Part shown: piece by piece, positions 1 to 9,354 of the stretch
Layout: each line of letters opens with the position of its first letter
How positions within the stretch are numbered: position 1 is the first letter of the stretch
DNA from: Flavobacterium soyae
Lineage (GTDB): Bacteria; Bacteroidota; Bacteroidia; Flavobacteriales; Flavobacteriaceae
Assembly: GCF_021245985.1 (NCBI RefSeq)
Contig: NZ_JAJQXA010000001.1
Location: forward strand, 310,001 to 374,000
Length of the DNA: 64,000 nucleotides
Reading direction: 5' to 3'
Notes under the pieces: model-generated
What the model was told of the DNA's origin: nothing
Database searches by the model: none
Seen by the model: only the letters and a program-made list of their open reading frames with translations
Translations under genes and position numbers: made by a program

Positions 1-814
1 TTCGGCAGAAGCAATTGTATCAAACAAAAGCTTAAAAAGCTTTGCTTCTTATCTTGAAGTCTTACAGACACAGCAGTCAGAATTGGTTACGTTTGATTTA
101 GCTGCTCTTAAAAATGATGTCGAAACCGGAATGTATTTCGATTCAAGTATCCCGCAAGGATACGGAGTTGGAAGCAGCGGCGCGCTTGTGGCAGCTATTT
201 ATGACAAATATGCAAATAATAAAATCACGGTTTTAGAGAATTTAACACGTGAAAAACTATTACAGTTAAAGAATATATTTTCTCAAATGGAGAGTTTTTT
301 CCACGGAAAAAGTTCTGGTTTAGATCCGTTAAACAGCTATTTGAGTATCCCGATTTTAATTAATTCTAAAGATAATATTGAAGCAACCGGAATTCCGACG
401 CAGAGTTTTGACGGAAAAGGTGCTGTATTTTTATTAGACTCTGGAATTGTTGGTGAAACCGCTCCAATGGTTAACATTTTCATGGAAAACCTAAAAGATA
501 AAGGTTTCCGTACTATGCTTAAAAACCAATTCGTAAAATATACTGACGCATGTGTAGAAAACTTTTTACATGGCGACATGAAGTCTTTGTTTACCAATAC
601 TAAAAAACTTTCAAAAGTAGTTTTAAACAATTTTAAACCAATGATTCCGGAACAATTTCATGGAATATGGCAAAATGGAATTGACACAAACGATTATTAC
701 TTAAAACTTTGTGGTTCTGGCGGAGGTGGTTATATCCTTGGCTTTACTGAAGACTTGGAACGTGCAAAAGCCTCATTAAAAGATTATAAACTGGAAGTAG
801 TTTATCAGTTTTAA
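1..814 (+). CDS. GHMP kinase, mevalonate kinase-like (5' end outside window)
   Basis: The frame is open from base 2, so the gene is cut by the window edge and its true start is not visible. The GHMP-kinase phosphate-binding loop is seen as PQGYGVGSSGALVAAI, and the C-terminal Gly-rich motif as CGSGGGGYILGF. This superfamily phosphorylates small metabolites with ATP. In flavobacteria a protein of this type is annotated as mevalonate kinase, and the prenyltransferase gene two genes downstream fits an isoprenoid role. The first visible start-like codon (TTG at 83) lies inside the domain and is not the true start. Substrate is inferred from family and context only. Confidence 0.82.
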   Translation, partial: SAEAIVSNKSLKSFASYLEVLQTQQSELVTFDLAALKNDVETGMYFDSSIPQGYGVGSSGALVAAIYDKYANNKITVLENLTREKLLQLKNIFSQMESFFHGKSSGLDPLNSYLSIPILINSKDNIEATGIPTQSFDGKGAVFLLDSGIVGETAPMVNIFMENLKDKGFRTMLKNQFVKYTDACVENFLHGDMKSLFTNTKKLSKVVLNNFKPMIPEQFHGIWQNGIDTNDYYLKLCGSGGGGYILGFTEDLERAKASLKDYKLEVVYQF

Positions 815-879
815 CTCTTAAAAACTAAGGTTATTTGAGTATATTTTCATAAGTTTTAAATCCTAAAAAGTTACTTATT

Positions 880-1470
880 ATGAAAAGTGTTTTAAGAATA
901 ATCAAAGCAACTTTTTTAGGAGGAATTCTATTTTTAGCACCTTTAGTCGTACTGCTTATTATTCTTGAAAAAGGATACGGCATAATTCAAAAAATCACAC
1001 TTCCGCTTGTAAATTTCCTTCCAAGAGTACACGTTTTAGGAATTGCACTTCAGGAACTTGTTGGAACCATAATCTTAATTCTTATTTGTTTTACAGCGGG
1101 TTTACTAGCCAGAACTGCCGGTGCAAAAAAAATAATCCAAAAATTAGAAAATGGCATTTTAAGTTTTGTTCCCGGATATTCATTTATGAAAAACATGAAT
1201 GAAAATATTATGGGACTTGAATCTAAACAAGATTTAAAAGTCATTTTAGTTCCTACAGATGCAGGCTGGCAATTTGCTTTTTTAATAGAACAAATAAATG
1301 AAAACAATTTTACTGTTTTTATTCCCAATGCGCCAAATCCGTGGAGTGGTTCTGTTTGTTTTGTAGAAAAAAAAGACATTAAAGAAATTAATATAACACA
1401 AAAAGAAGCGTTGGCCTGCATTCGAAAACTAGGTTATGGCTCTAAAGAATTGTTAAAAAACAGACTCTAA
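880..1470 (+). CDS. DUF502 family membrane protein
   Basis: A 196-residue protein with two N-terminal transmembrane segments (about residues 8-30 and 48-75, the second rich in Ile and Leu) followed by a soluble part containing FIPNAPNPWSGSVCFV, typical of DUF502. The family has no established biochemical role. It sits 65 bp after the GHMP kinase and 61 bp before the UbiA gene on the same strand, so co-transcription with the isoprenoid genes is plausible but not shown. Confidence 0.8.
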   Translation: MKSVLRIIKATFLGGILFLAPLVVLLIILEKGYGIIQKITLPLVNFLPRVHVLGIALQELVGTIILILICFTAGLLARTAGAKKIIQKLENGILSFVPGYSFMKNMNENIMGLESKQDLKVILVPTDAGWQFAFLIEQINENNFTVFIPNAPNPWSGSVCFVEKKDIKEINITQKEALACIRKLGYGSKELLKNRL

Positions 1471-1531
1471 ATTTCAGGTTTAAAAAATATCCTTTAACTT
1501 CCCTTAATCTAATCCAACACCACAATAATTT

Positions 1532-2488
1532 ATGTTAAGCAGACAGCACAAACTTTTAGTAATGAAAATTGTTAGTTTGTTTTCTGTGGTACGCGGTTAC
1601 AACATTCCTATTATTGTTTTAGCACAATATTTATCGGCAATTTTTATTCTGGCTCCAGAAAAAAGAGCGTTGGATATCTTGCTGGATTTTTATTTGTTTT
1701 TGATTGTATTTGCTTCGGCGGTTACGATTGCTTCGGGTTATATTATCAATAATTTTTACGATAGTCAGAAAGATTTAATCAATCGACCTAATAAATCTAT
1801 GTTGGATCGATTGGTGAGTCAGAAAACAAAACTGACGGTTTATTTTAGTTTGAATTTCTTAGCGGTTTTAATGGCTTCGATTGTTTCATGGCGCGCTTTT
1901 TTATTCTTTTCGGCTTATATTTTCCTGATTTGGTTTTACTCACATAAAATAAAAAAGTATCCAATTGTGGGAAATTTAACGGCTGCTTTTATGGCTGTAA
2001 TTCCGTTTTTTGCGATTTTATTGTATTTCTATAATTCTATTTCTTTTGAAGAAATTGAGAATCACAGAAGTCATTTTGCGGTAATTTCTGCACACGCCAT
2101 GTTTTTGTTTTTATTGCTTTTGATTCGGGAAATGATAAAGGATTTGGAGAACCTGAAAGGCGATTTAGCTAATGATTATCACACTATTCCAATTACATAT
2201 AACGAAAAGGTTTCTAAACAAATTATTACGATTTTGACGTTTTTAACGGTAATTCCTGTTTATATTTTGGTGAATATTTATGATGTTGGTTATATGGATA
2301 TTTACTTTTATGTGTGTTTTCTAGTTTTGCTTTTCTTTTTGCTTTATTTATGGAGATCGAATTCTAAAGAGCAATTTTTATTACTGCATAACGTATTGAA
2401 ATTTTTGATTGTTTCGGGAGTTTTCTGCATTGTTTTGATTAATCCAAGTGTTTTGTGGCATGGACGTCAATTGATTTCTAATTTCTAA
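1532..2488 (+). CDS. UbiA family prenyltransferase (geranylgeranylglycerol-phosphate geranylgeranyltransferase-like)
   Basis: A 318-residue polytopic membrane protein. The first Asp-rich motif of UbiA enzymes is visible as NNFYDSQKDLINRPNK (about residues 70-85), with Asn replacing the first Asp, and a second acidic motif as REMIKDLENLKGD (about residue 200). These bind the prenyl diphosphate through Mg2+. About eight hydrophobic segments follow the family pattern. Flavobacterial homologues are usually annotated as geranylgeranylglycerol-phosphate geranylgeranyltransferase; the acceptor cannot be read from sequence. An alternative ATG lies at 1562. The mevalonate-kinase-like gene upstream supports an isoprenoid function. 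Confidence 0.8.
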   Translation: MLSRQHKLLVMKIVSLFSVVRGYNIPIIVLAQYLSAIFILAPEKRALDILLDFYLFLIVFASAVTIASGYIINNFYDSQKDLINRPNKSMLDRLVSQKTKLTVYFSLNFLAVLMASIVSWRAFLFFSAYIFLIWFYSHKIKKYPIVGNLTAAFMAVIPFFAILLYFYNSISFEEIENHRSHFAVISAHAMFLFLLLLIREMIKDLENLKGDLANDYHTIPITYNEKVSKQIITILTFLTVIPVYILVNIYDVGYMDIYFYVCFLVLLFFLLYLWRSNSKEQFLLLHNVLKFLIVSGVFCIVLINPSVLWHGRQLISNF

Positions 2489-2494
2489 GAAGAA

Positions 2495-3052
2495 ATGATA
2501 AGAAGAATAATTTCATTTTTAAAATCAAAACAAACATCAAAATCTTTTGAAAACAAAAATTCAGATATTCTTTTATTTGATGAAAATCCAAAAGATATTA
2601 ATTTATTAATTGGTGATAAAATTTTAGAAATCAAAATTCATCTAGATCACGAAGAAACAAACGATTGGCTAGATACCAGCACTGCTTTTTTAAGACTAGA
2701 ACAAAATGGAATTATTTGCTTTCCAATTTCAGGAGATGAATATTTTGAAAACACTTTTGTCAATAAAAAAGCGATTTCAATTTTAGAAAAATATCAAAAA
2801 GTTATTTACAACACAACAATAGAAGATATTTATTATTTTATTAATCCAGAAGAAAAAGAATTTGATGATTCACAAATGAGCTGCATCCTTCTGAATAATG
2901 GTTATATTCTGGAAGAAAACAGAATGTCTCCGAAAGGATTAGCCGGGGCTAATATGTTTTGTAAAACTATTGAGGAATTTAAAACTGAATTTGCTAATTA
3001 CACATTAGAAATTTATTCCGTAAAAGATAAAGCAAAAAAAACTTTTAATTAA
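2495..3052 (+). CDS. Hypothetical protein following UbiA
   Basis: A 185-residue soluble protein, not recognised. It begins 6 bp after the UbiA stop, so it is probably translated from the same message. It is rich in Glu, Asn, Ile and Lys, with no signal peptide, membrane segment or clear catalytic motif. Codon use is like that of its neighbours. No function is proposed. Confidence 0.7.
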   Translation: MIRRIISFLKSKQTSKSFENKNSDILLFDENPKDINLLIGDKILEIKIHLDHEETNDWLDTSTAFLRLEQNGIICFPISGDEYFENTFVNKKAISILEKYQKVIYNTTIEDIYYFINPEEKEFDDSQMSCILLNNGYILEENRMSPKGLAGANMFCKTIEEFKTEFANYTLEIYSVKDKAKKTFN

Positions 3053-3152
3053 AATATCTAAAAAAGATCAATTTCAACACTTCAAATCATCTTAAAATTG
3101 AAAGCTATCAATCTAAGAACATTGAACTTAAGATTTATTAGCAGGAAAAAAC

Positions 3153-3160
3153 TATCTTTG
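3153..3160 (+). promoter_or_regulatory. Flavobacterial -7 box (TATCTTTG) before the pseudouridine synthase
   Basis: TATCTTTG matches the TAnnTTTG -7 consensus and lies 17 bp before the ATG at 3178. No TTG is seen at the proper 17-23 bp spacing, so only the -7 half is supported. Confidence 0.45.
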
Positions 3161-3177
3161 CACAAATTACAGAATTT

Positions 3178-4086
3178 ATGAACAATAAGGAAGGCAATAA
3201 TAAAAGAGGCGGATCGAGACCAAATAGCTCAAGATCAAACTCAAGCAAGCCAAAACCTCCTATGGCTAAGCGTGCGCAAGGGCCTAAAAAAGTGAAACCT
3301 GAAGTTAAGGCAGCGCAGGAAGCAGCATCTGAAAAAATTAGAAAACAAAATCAGCCGGCAAAGAGACAAAAGGCTTCTGACGAAATTCGTTTGAACAAAT
3401 ACATCTCAAATTCTGGGGTTTGTTCTCGTCGTGATGCCGATATATATATTCAGTCTGGAAACGTAAAAGTAAATGGTGTTCCGGTTACTGAAATGGGTTA
3501 TTTAGTAAAATTGAATGATGTTGTAAATTTTGACGGTGTTGTTTTAACTCCTGAAAAGAAAGAATATATCTTACTAAACAAGCCTAAAAACTTTACAACT
3601 GCGCTTGACGAAGGTCAGGAATACCGTAACGTTCTGGAACTAGTACGTGGTTCTACCAATGCAAAAATTGCTGCAGTTGGAAGAATGGACAAAAATACAA
3701 CTGGATTATTGTTGTTTACAAACGATACTGATATGATTCGTAAGTTTACTTTACCGAATCAGAAATCGTCTAAAATTTATCAGGTATCTTTAGACAAAAA
3801 TTTGAAATTTGAGGATTTAGAAAAAATCAGCAAAGGTTTAGTTCTTGACGGGCATCGTGTGTTTGTTGAAGAAGTCAGCTACATTGAAAAAGAAGCAAAA
3901 AGTGAAGTTGGTCTTAAACTAAAATCATCTAATGTAAAAGTAGTTCGCGCCATTTTCGAACACTTTGATTATGATGTTTTGCGTATTGACCGCGTGGCTT
4001 TTGCTGGCTTAACTAAGAAGAATCTTCCTAGAGGAAACTGGCGCTTTTTGACAGATCAAGAAGTTATCAATTTGAAAAATTCTTAG
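3178..4086 (+). CDS. RsuA/RluB-family rRNA pseudouridine synthase
   Basis: A 302-residue protein. The first ~65 residues are a basic, Ser/Lys/Pro-rich low-complexity tail common in Bacteroidetes members. An S4 RNA-binding domain follows (RLNKYISNSGVCSRRDAD, about residues 70-125). The catalytic core has GRMDKNTTGLLLFTND at about residue 170, holding the invariant Asp. Enzymes of this family isomerise a specific uridine in rRNA; which site (small or large subunit) cannot be decided here. A strong hairpin with a T run follows at 4116-4150. Confidence 0.9.
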   Translation: MNNKEGNNKRGGSRPNSSRSNSSKPKPPMAKRAQGPKKVKPEVKAAQEAASEKIRKQNQPAKRQKASDEIRLNKYISNSGVCSRRDADIYIQSGNVKVNGVPVTEMGYLVKLNDVVNFDGVVLTPEKKEYILLNKPKNFTTALDEGQEYRNVLELVRGSTNAKIAAVGRMDKNTTGLLLFTNDTDMIRKFTLPNQKSSKIYQVSLDKNLKFEDLEKISKGLVLDGHRVFVEEVSYIEKEAKSEVGLKLKSSNVKVVRAIFEHFDYDVLRIDRVAFAGLTKKNLPRGNWRFLTDQEVINLKNS

Positions 4087-4115
4087 TAGATTTTTTCAAA
4101 TTTGATTTAAATATT

Positions 4116-4150
4116 AATCCTGTTTTACGTTGTAAAATGGGATTTTTTTT
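4116..4150 (+). terminator. Intrinsic terminator after the pseudouridine synthase
   Basis: The stem pairs AATCC and GTTTTAC on one side with GTAAAAT and GGATT on the other, with single-base bulges, then a run of eight T. Confidence 0.7.
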
Positions 4151-4152
4151 AT

Positions 4153-4761
4153 TCAGAAACTGAAAAAGTTATGTCCAAAAAGTGTGAAGATTGATCTCCC
4201 GATGTTTTGATTTTTGTCTTCAACAGATTCGTAACATGAAAATCCTAAGATGATTTTGATTCCTGGCTGAATGCTGTTTAAAATGTCTCTTTTTTGTTCT
4301 TCCAGCAGTAATTTTAAACTGTCAAGTAATTGTATATTGTTTTTAAGATAAGAGACTACAAGTAGTGCAGAGAAATTAAGTATTTCGCGGGCAGTTTCGC
4401 TTTTAATTCCGACTTCGTTTGAAATCATTTCAGAAATTCTGCCTTTTTTATTAGTGAAGATTTCTTTTAGCAGTGCATTTCCTTCTATACGATAACAGTC
4501 GTCAACTGATAAAATTCTGCCCGAAGCAAAATCGACTTCCTGGTAAAAACCGGAATTATCTTCAATTAGTGAAACAATTTCTTTATAAAAGCCTGATTCT
4601 TCGGCCTTATTGTAGAGACCCATTAAAACTGTACCGATCGAAACATCAATTCCCTTTATCAGGAGTGCATCATTTTCAAAATAAAATTTGTTTAGTTTTG
4701 AAACAACGTTAGAAGAAATAAAACGTCTAAGCTCAATTTGTAGGTTTGGGGTCATACTCAT
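4153..4761 (-). CDS. DUF937 family protein
   Basis: A 202-residue soluble protein. The segment IDVSIGTVLMGLYNKAEESGF (residues ~39-58) followed by a helix-rich region with a glycine at the turn resembles DUF937 proteins. No enzymatic role is known for the family. It ends directly at the terminator of the convergent pseudouridine synthase. Bases 4762-5038 upstream are AT-rich, with nothing recognisable beyond a possible promoter region. Confidence 0.6.
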   Translation of the reverse strand: MSMTPNLQIELRRFISSNVVSKLNKFYFENDALLIKGIDVSIGTVLMGLYNKAEESGFYKEIVSLIEDNSGFYQEVDFASGRILSVDDCYRIEGNALLKEIFTNKKGRISEMISNEVGIKSETAREILNFSALLVVSYLKNNIQLLDSLKLLLEEQKRDILNSIQPGIKIILGFSCYESVEDKNQNIGRSIFTLFGHNFFSF

Positions 4762-5038
4762 AACTTATTAGATAATAATTTATACTCATTCAAAATAATC
4801 GATAAAGTGGGGCTTTTTATCGTTTATCAGGATAAAAATATAAAATATTTTAACATATCCAAAAAATAAGTGGAGAATTTACACGTTAGATTATAAGCAC
4901 TTTAACAGAAAAAACTCTAAATACCAGTAAATATAACCTTTTCGTAATCAAAGAAAAGTGAAATATTTTCTTAATTTTTTTCAAGTTTTTCTTAAAAAAA
5001 ATAAAAAATAAGAAAAAAGCTAATTATTTGTTATATAA

Positions 5039-5539
5039 TTAAAACAATATATTCCGATATTCCCATATTGTGTGTAGAAAAATTCCGAAGTATATAATAC
5101 AGAATAAGAAATTAATAAAACTCGATGCCAGGAAACCAAGAAGAGAGCCTGTTGCGGCTTTAATTGCACGTTTATGATTTGTTGAATCGTAAATTAATTC
5201 ACCAATTAAAGCCCCGGCAAAAGGGCCAATTATAACTCCAAAAGGTATTGGAGCCAGAATTCCAACTATTAACCCAATGTTTGTACCCCAAACACCGTAG
5301 GGGCTTCCACCAAACTTTTTGGTGCCTTTTGCCGGAATTATATAATCTAAAACCGTAATTATTATAGTGAGTAAAAGCGTTATTCCTAAAAGCCAGTAAT
5401 TATTTTCTACTGCTTTTGTTAAATACAGCAGCAATAAGCCAACCCAACAACTTGAAAGACCGGGTAAGACAGGTAAAAAACTTCCTAAAATACCCACAAT
5501 CATGCATACAAAACCTAACGTTAATAATAGTAAATCCAT
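5039..5539 (-). CDS. DUF456 family membrane protein
   Basis: A 166-residue protein made almost wholly of Gly-rich hydrophobic segments (about five), including GILGSFLPVLPG near the N-terminus and PFGVIIGPFAGALIGEL in the middle, a pattern of the DUF456 family. Function unknown. It is divergent from the exported protein at 5585, with only 45 bp between the start codons, so the two share a compact promoter region. Confidence 0.75.
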   Translation of the reverse strand: MDLLLLTLGFVCMIVGILGSFLPVLPGLSSCWVGLLLLYLTKAVENNYWLLGITLLLTIIITVLDYIIPAKGTKKFGGSPYGVWGTNIGLIVGILAPIPFGVIIGPFAGALIGELIYDSTNHKRAIKAATGSLLGFLASSFINFLFCIIYFGIFLHTIWEYRNILF

Positions 5540-5584
5540 ATATTTTTGTAATTTTGCCCTTACAAACTTTTATAAAAATTAAAA

Positions 5585-5965
5585 ATGCGTCCTTATTTGC
5601 AATTTATTCTTTTGTTGTCTTTGATTTTTTCAATCAATACGGCATGTGCGCAAACCAAAAAACTCTCCGTCGACGATCAATTACTGCAAGACAGTATTTA
5701 TAAAAGCAACAAAAAGAAGATATTAAACTTTTCTATGAAAGAATTTGATACTCTTTTTTTTGAATTTTTTACTCATAAAAATGACCCGGATGTTCTTTTA
5801 ACAAAAACCGAGTTTTACAATTATACGGTTCAAATTGCAGCCTTTTCTGACCGCCTTGCAAAATTATATCCTGACCAAAAGGAAGTTGCTGCACAAAACA
5901 AAGAACATTGGCTTTCAGAAAGGTATGAAGATTATTTAGAATACAAAGATTCTCAAAAAAAATAA
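5585..5965 (+). CDS. Small exported protein, unknown function
   Basis: A 126-residue protein with a clear N-terminal signal peptide (hydrophobic core residues 6-18, cleavage plausible after ACA before Gln). The mature part is charged and helical, with no recognisable domain. A TAATTTTG box at 5549-5556 could be its -7 element. It may be co-transcribed with the lipoprotein gene 48 bp downstream. Confidence 0.65.
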   Translation: MRPYLQFILLLSLIFSINTACAQTKKLSVDDQLLQDSIYKSNKKKILNFSMKEFDTLFFEFFTHKNDPDVLLTKTEFYNYTVQIAAFSDRLAKLYPDQKEVAAQNKEHWLSERYEDYLEYKDSQKK

Positions 5966-6013
5966 TTGTATTTTTATACTTCAGTTTAATTTATCCAATT
6001 CAACATCAAAGCC

Positions 6014-6493
6014 TTGAAGCAGTTTTCTATCTTTATTCTTTTACTATTTTTAAATTCTTGTCAATATTTTGAGAAGAAGGTCCCTTCTGAAAAAGAATTA
6101 CTGCAAAAGGAATTAAAATCTATAAATTGGAAAGAGGTTGACGAGTATCCAACTGTTGCTGAATGCGAAACAATCAGCGATAAAAAACAGCGCCAAAAAT
6201 GCTTTTTTGAAGTAATGTCACAGCTTATTCAGGAAAAACTAAACGTTGACAGCTTATCTATTTTATATCCTGATCTTGACACTATACAGGTAAAAGTGAC
6301 TGTTTTTCCTAACTCAAAAATGAAATTCGAACCTGAATTTCAAAAAGATTCTGTTTTTTACGACACTATCAGAATTGACAGTGTTCTACATGCTCGTTTA
6401 GTTGATTTCCCTAAAGTAAATCCGGCTATAAAACGCGGTCTTCCTGTAAAAACACAGTTTACCCTGCCTGTAATTATTAAAGCTAAAGAATAG
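6014..6493 (+). CDS. Small lipoprotein, unknown function (TTG start)
   Basis: A 159-residue protein read from a TTG at 6014; no in-frame ATG gives a signal peptide, while this start yields one with lipobox LNSC (Cys16). The mature part holds Cys residues at about 54 and 64 that could pair. No domain was recognised. It is followed by a dispersed repeat at 6503. Confidence 0.6.
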   Translation: MKQFSIFILLLFLNSCQYFEKKVPSEKELLQKELKSINWKEVDEYPTVAECETISDKKQRQKCFFEVMSQLIQEKLNVDSLSILYPDLDTIQVKVTVFPNSKMKFEPEFQKDSVFYDTIRIDSVLHARLVDFPKVNPAIKRGLPVKTQFTLPVIIKAKE

Positions 6494-6502
6494 TTTTTTT
6501 TC

Positions 6503-6610
6503 ACCATATAAGTGATATAAGTTCATTTAAAACTTGGTGTGAAATTTTACTTAAAACAAAACATAATTAGATTTGGCTTTAACTTAAAGCTCTTATATAA
6601 CTTATATGGT
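6503..6610. repeat. MITE-like dispersed element, copy 1 (ACCATATAAG ends)
   Basis: About 108 bp bounded by inverted ends: the left reads ACCATATAAGTGATATAAG and the right is its imperfect inverse. The same end sequence bounds a 202-bp element at 47061-47262, and a degenerate half is at 30191-30216. No ORF inside. Confidence 0.6.
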
Positions 6611-6615
6611 TTAAA

Positions 6616-7719
6616 CTATTTTATAAAACGGCGATCCTTCCATTCATATGAACCAAATAAGCTATACAAAGCTACAGCTGAACTGAAAAACGGGTAAAAT
6701 AAACTACTTAATAAAAGGCTTTTGATTCTGGTTTTTGTCAAAAATTGATTGGTTTTATAAAGCAGAATAAAGTCTGTTGTGAATTTTAAAAAAGCAAATA
6801 AGACAAAAAATGGATAATGCCAGATTCTTAAAAGAAATAAGAAAAACGCGATCACAAAACTCAAATTTCCAAAAAAAACAATTATTCCTAAAAATTTTCC
6901 AAATGCGCTTTTATAAGAACTTGTTTTTGCCGCCCAGCGAACTCTTTGATAGAATAATGATTTCCAGTTTTCGGTTGGTTTTGTGAGCACAATTGCTTCT
7001 ATAGCCTTTAAATAATGAACTTCATTTGGAAATTTTTCTACTGCTTTTTGCAGTAAAAAAACATCATCTCCGCTGGCAATTTTGTCATTTCCATCAAACC
7101 CGCTTAAACTTTGAAACATTGATTTCGTATAGGCAAAATTAGCTCCGTTACACATAAATCTTTTGCCTAAACCAAAACTTCCAATGGTTGCACCTTGTAA
7201 ACTGGTTAAATCTAATTGTTGAAAATGGTGTAGAAAAGAATTCTCGCAATCATACGAAACCGCACCGGCAAGCATTGAAACTTTATTTTCCTGAATATAA
7301 TTATCGAAAGTCAAAAGCCAGTTTTCCGGAACAATACAATCTGCATCTGTTGTTATTACCCAATTGGTTTTTACGTGCTGCATTGCAGTTGTAATGGCGT
7401 CTTTTTTAGGAGAATTTGATACCCGAATGTTATTTATAATTGATAATTGATAATTAACAATTGATGATTGAAACTTTTCATTTGAAGAATCATCAACTAA
7501 AATTACTTCAAATAAATCTGTGGGATAATTTAAGTTTGAAAAGCTATTTAAAAGTTCTGGAAGATTTTCTTCTTCATTTCGAAACGGAACTATAATTGTA
7601 AAACTCGTCTTTGGACTTAAACCTTTATTTTGGTAGTTTTTCACTTTAAAAAAGCCCTGAATAAGTGAACTGATACTTATTATGTATATGGTCAATATTT
7701 CAAATAAACCAAAAATCAT
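6616..7719 (-). CDS. Family 2 glycosyltransferase, membrane-bound
   Basis: A 367-residue GT-A fold protein. Visible are IIVPFRNEEENLPELL near residue 43, VDDSS, the metal-binding TTDADC (about residue 130), and the acceptor-site QRVRW motif (about residue 257), followed by C-terminal membrane segments; a hydrophobic segment also lies at the extreme N-terminus. It transfers a sugar at the inner membrane; donor and acceptor are unknown. Its start overlaps the stop of the flippase-like gene upstream by 4 bp, so the two form an operon. A segment at residues ~82-100 (SSIVNYQLSIINN) is encoded by a simple AT-rich repeat and looks like an in-frame insertion. Confidence 0.85.
   Translation of the reverse strand: MIFGLFEILTIYIISISSLIQGFFKVKNYQNKGLSPKTSFTIIVPFRNEEENLPELLNSFSNLNYPTDLFEVILVDDSSNEKFQSSIVNYQLSIINNIRVSNSPKKDAITTAMQHVKTNWVITTDADCIVPENWLLTFDNYIQENKVSMLAGAVSYDCENSFLHHFQQLDLTSLQGATIGSFGLGKRFMCNGANFAYTKSMFQSLSGFDGNDKIASGDDVFLLQKAVEKFPNEVHYLKAIEAIVLTKPTENWKSLFYQRVRWAAKTSSYKSAFGKFLGIIVFFGNLSFVIAFFLFLLRIWHYPFFVLFAFLKFTTDFILLYKTNQFLTKTRIKSLLLSSLFYPFFSSAVALYSLFGSYEWKDRRFIK
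7430..7475. repeat. AT-rich simple repeat inside the glycosyltransferase gene
   Basis: Repeated words such as TTGATAATTGATAATTAAC lie in frame within the coding region, between the VDDSS motif and the KKDAITTAM helix. Confidence 0.5.
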
Positions 7720-8660
7720 GCGACTTTTTTGGTTTTAAAATTCAGCACAAAATAACTTCCTAAAACTACTGGCAAAACCACATTAAGAAACCACATTAAG
7801 GTGCTTATAAAAACTACAATCCATTCATTTACACCCAGAATTCCGAAGAAATAAATAGCAACGCTCCCTTTTACCGCAAAATCTAAAAACTGAAAAGTCG
7901 GCAAAGAGGAAGCTAAAAAATAAACCGATGCAATAGTTGCCATCAAAATAAAATAAGGCAGTTCGACATCAAAAGCTAAAAACAAAAAGTAATACTGATG
8001 GGAGAAAACTAAATATCTTAAAACTCCTAAAAGAATATTTTTTTGATGAATTGACTTTGGAATTTCATTGATTTTATGAATTAATTTTTCGATTGAATAT
8101 CCCTTGATTTTGATCTTTTTCAGAGAAAACAAAACAATCAAAATCACAACAAAACCACCAAACAAAATGGCTACGGTTTTTGAGGTAATTACATTGTATT
8201 TAGCATTGAAATACATCAATCCAAATATTCCGAAAATAACGGTCAGAATCATTTGAATTCCGTTGCAGATTAAGTTTAGGAAAACTACTTTTTTGGTTTC
8301 AGCTTTTGGGTAATACAACGCTTTTCCGGCGTACTCTCCTACTCCGTTTGGTGTAAAAATTCCGGCGGTTAAAGCTGCTAAAACCTGTTTTGTGGCCTCA
8401 TAACCTGAAATCTCATGAATTACTTTGGCAAGATTCTGCCATTTTAAAATCTCAAAATAACGATTCAAAACACTCAAAAGCAGAATAAAAGAAATCCCTA
8501 AAACCGATTGATTTTTTCGGAACAAAGCAATGAACTTCTGCCAGTCAAGTTTATCATTATTTGCCAGCTGATCGTAAATAAAATAAAATGCGCCGCCTAC
8601 AATCAAAAGTTTGACTAGAAGAACAAGGAATTGCTTAGCTTTGTGAGGAATTGAAATCAT
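7716..8660 (-). CDS. Flippase-like (lysylphosphatidylglycerol synthase TM-region type) membrane protein
   Basis: A 314-residue protein with about eight transmembrane segments and the conserved loop GIFTPNGVGEYAGKALYY (about residue 100), characteristic of the UPF0104/LPG-synthase transmembrane family. Members move or modify lipid-linked substrates at the inner membrane. Translational overlap with the glycosyltransferase suggests they act together on a lipid-linked glycan; this is inference. Confidence 0.75.
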   Translation of the reverse strand: MISIPHKAKQFLVLLVKLLIVGGAFYFIYDQLANNDKLDWQKFIALFRKNQSVLGISFILLLSVLNRYFEILKWQNLAKVIHEISGYEATKQVLAALTAGIFTPNGVGEYAGKALYYPKAETKKVVFLNLICNGIQMILTVIFGIFGLMYFNAKYNVITSKTVAILFGGFVVILIVLFSLKKIKIKGYSIEKLIHKINEIPKSIHQKNILLGVLRYLVFSHQYYFLFLAFDVELPYFILMATIASVYFLASSLPTFQFLDFAVKGSVAIYFFGILGVNEWIVVFISTLMWFLNVVLPVVLGSYFVLNFKTKKVA

Positions 8661-8696
8661 GCTGCAAAAGTAAGCAAAAGTATTGCGAAAATGCTA

Positions 8697-8797
8697 TTTC
8701 ACAAAGATTCACGAAGAAATCGCAAAGACACACGGAGACAATAAAAACTTTGTGAATCTCTGTGATAACTTAGTGAAACTTTGTGTAACCCAACAAA
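8697..8797. repeat. Dispersed 'CACAAAG...CTTTGTG' repeat before ruvC
   Basis: The stretch alternates words like cacaaagattcacgaag and, inverted, gtgaatctctgtgataact. The same vocabulary recurs at 10583-10652, 25137-25207, 30943-31020, 31155-31205 and 31640-31715. It is read-through in the ruvC frame but is not part of the protein. Confidence 0.5.
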
Positions 8798-8799
8798 GA

Positions 8800-9354
8800 A
8801 TGACAAAAGAACGCATCATATTAGGAATTGACCCCGGAACCACAATTATGGGTTTTGGATTGATAAGAGTCATCAATAAAAAAATGGAATTTTTGCAGTT
8901 AAACGAATTGCAATTGTCCAAATACGACAATCATTACCAGAAACTAAAAATCATTTTTGAAAGAACCATTGAATTAATTGAAACGCATCATCCAGATGAA
9001 ATTGCGATTGAAGCGCCTTTCTTTGGGAAAAACGTACAGTCGATGTTGAAATTGGGCCGCGCACAAGGCGTTGCAATGGCTGCGGGACTTTCAAGAGATA
9101 TTCCGATTACGGAATACGAACCAAAAAAGATAAAAATGGCAATTACCGGCAACGGAAATGCGAGTAAAGAACAGGTTGCAAAAATGCTGCAACAACTTTT
9201 AGGCTTAAAAGAATTACCTAAAAATCTGGATTCAACCGATGGTTTGGCGGCAGCAGTTTGTCATTTCTTTAATTCAGGGAAAATTGTAGCTGGAAAAAGC
9301 TATACAGGCTGGGATGCTTTTGTGAAACAGAACGAGGATAAAATTAGGAAATGA
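8800..9354 (+). CDS. ruvC: Crossover junction endodeoxyribonuclease RuvC
   Basis: From the ATG at 8800 this is 184 residues, close to the usual ~173. The frame is open upstream to 8683, but that part is a dispersed repeat, so 8800 is chosen. The four acidic residues that bind metal and cut Holliday junctions are all present: Asp11 (GIDPGTT), Glu71 ([10 protein letters not shown]), Asp144 and Asp147 ([12 protein letters not shown]). RuvC works with RuvAB in recombinational repair; ruvA and ruvB are not in the window. Confidence 0.95.
   Translation: MTKERIILGIDPGTTIMGFGLIRVINKKMEFLQLNELQLSKYDNHYQKLKIIFERTIELIETHHPDEIAIEAPFFGKNVQSMLKLGRAQGVAMAAGLSRDIPITEYEPKKIKMAITGNGNASKEQVAKMLQQLLGLKELPKNLDSTDGLAAAVCHFFNSGKIVAGKSYTGWDAFVKQNEDKIRK

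Noticed and set aside
8683..8799. N-terminal extension of RuvC
   Set aside because: The DNA is a dispersed repeat; RuvC homology starts just after the ATG at 8800.
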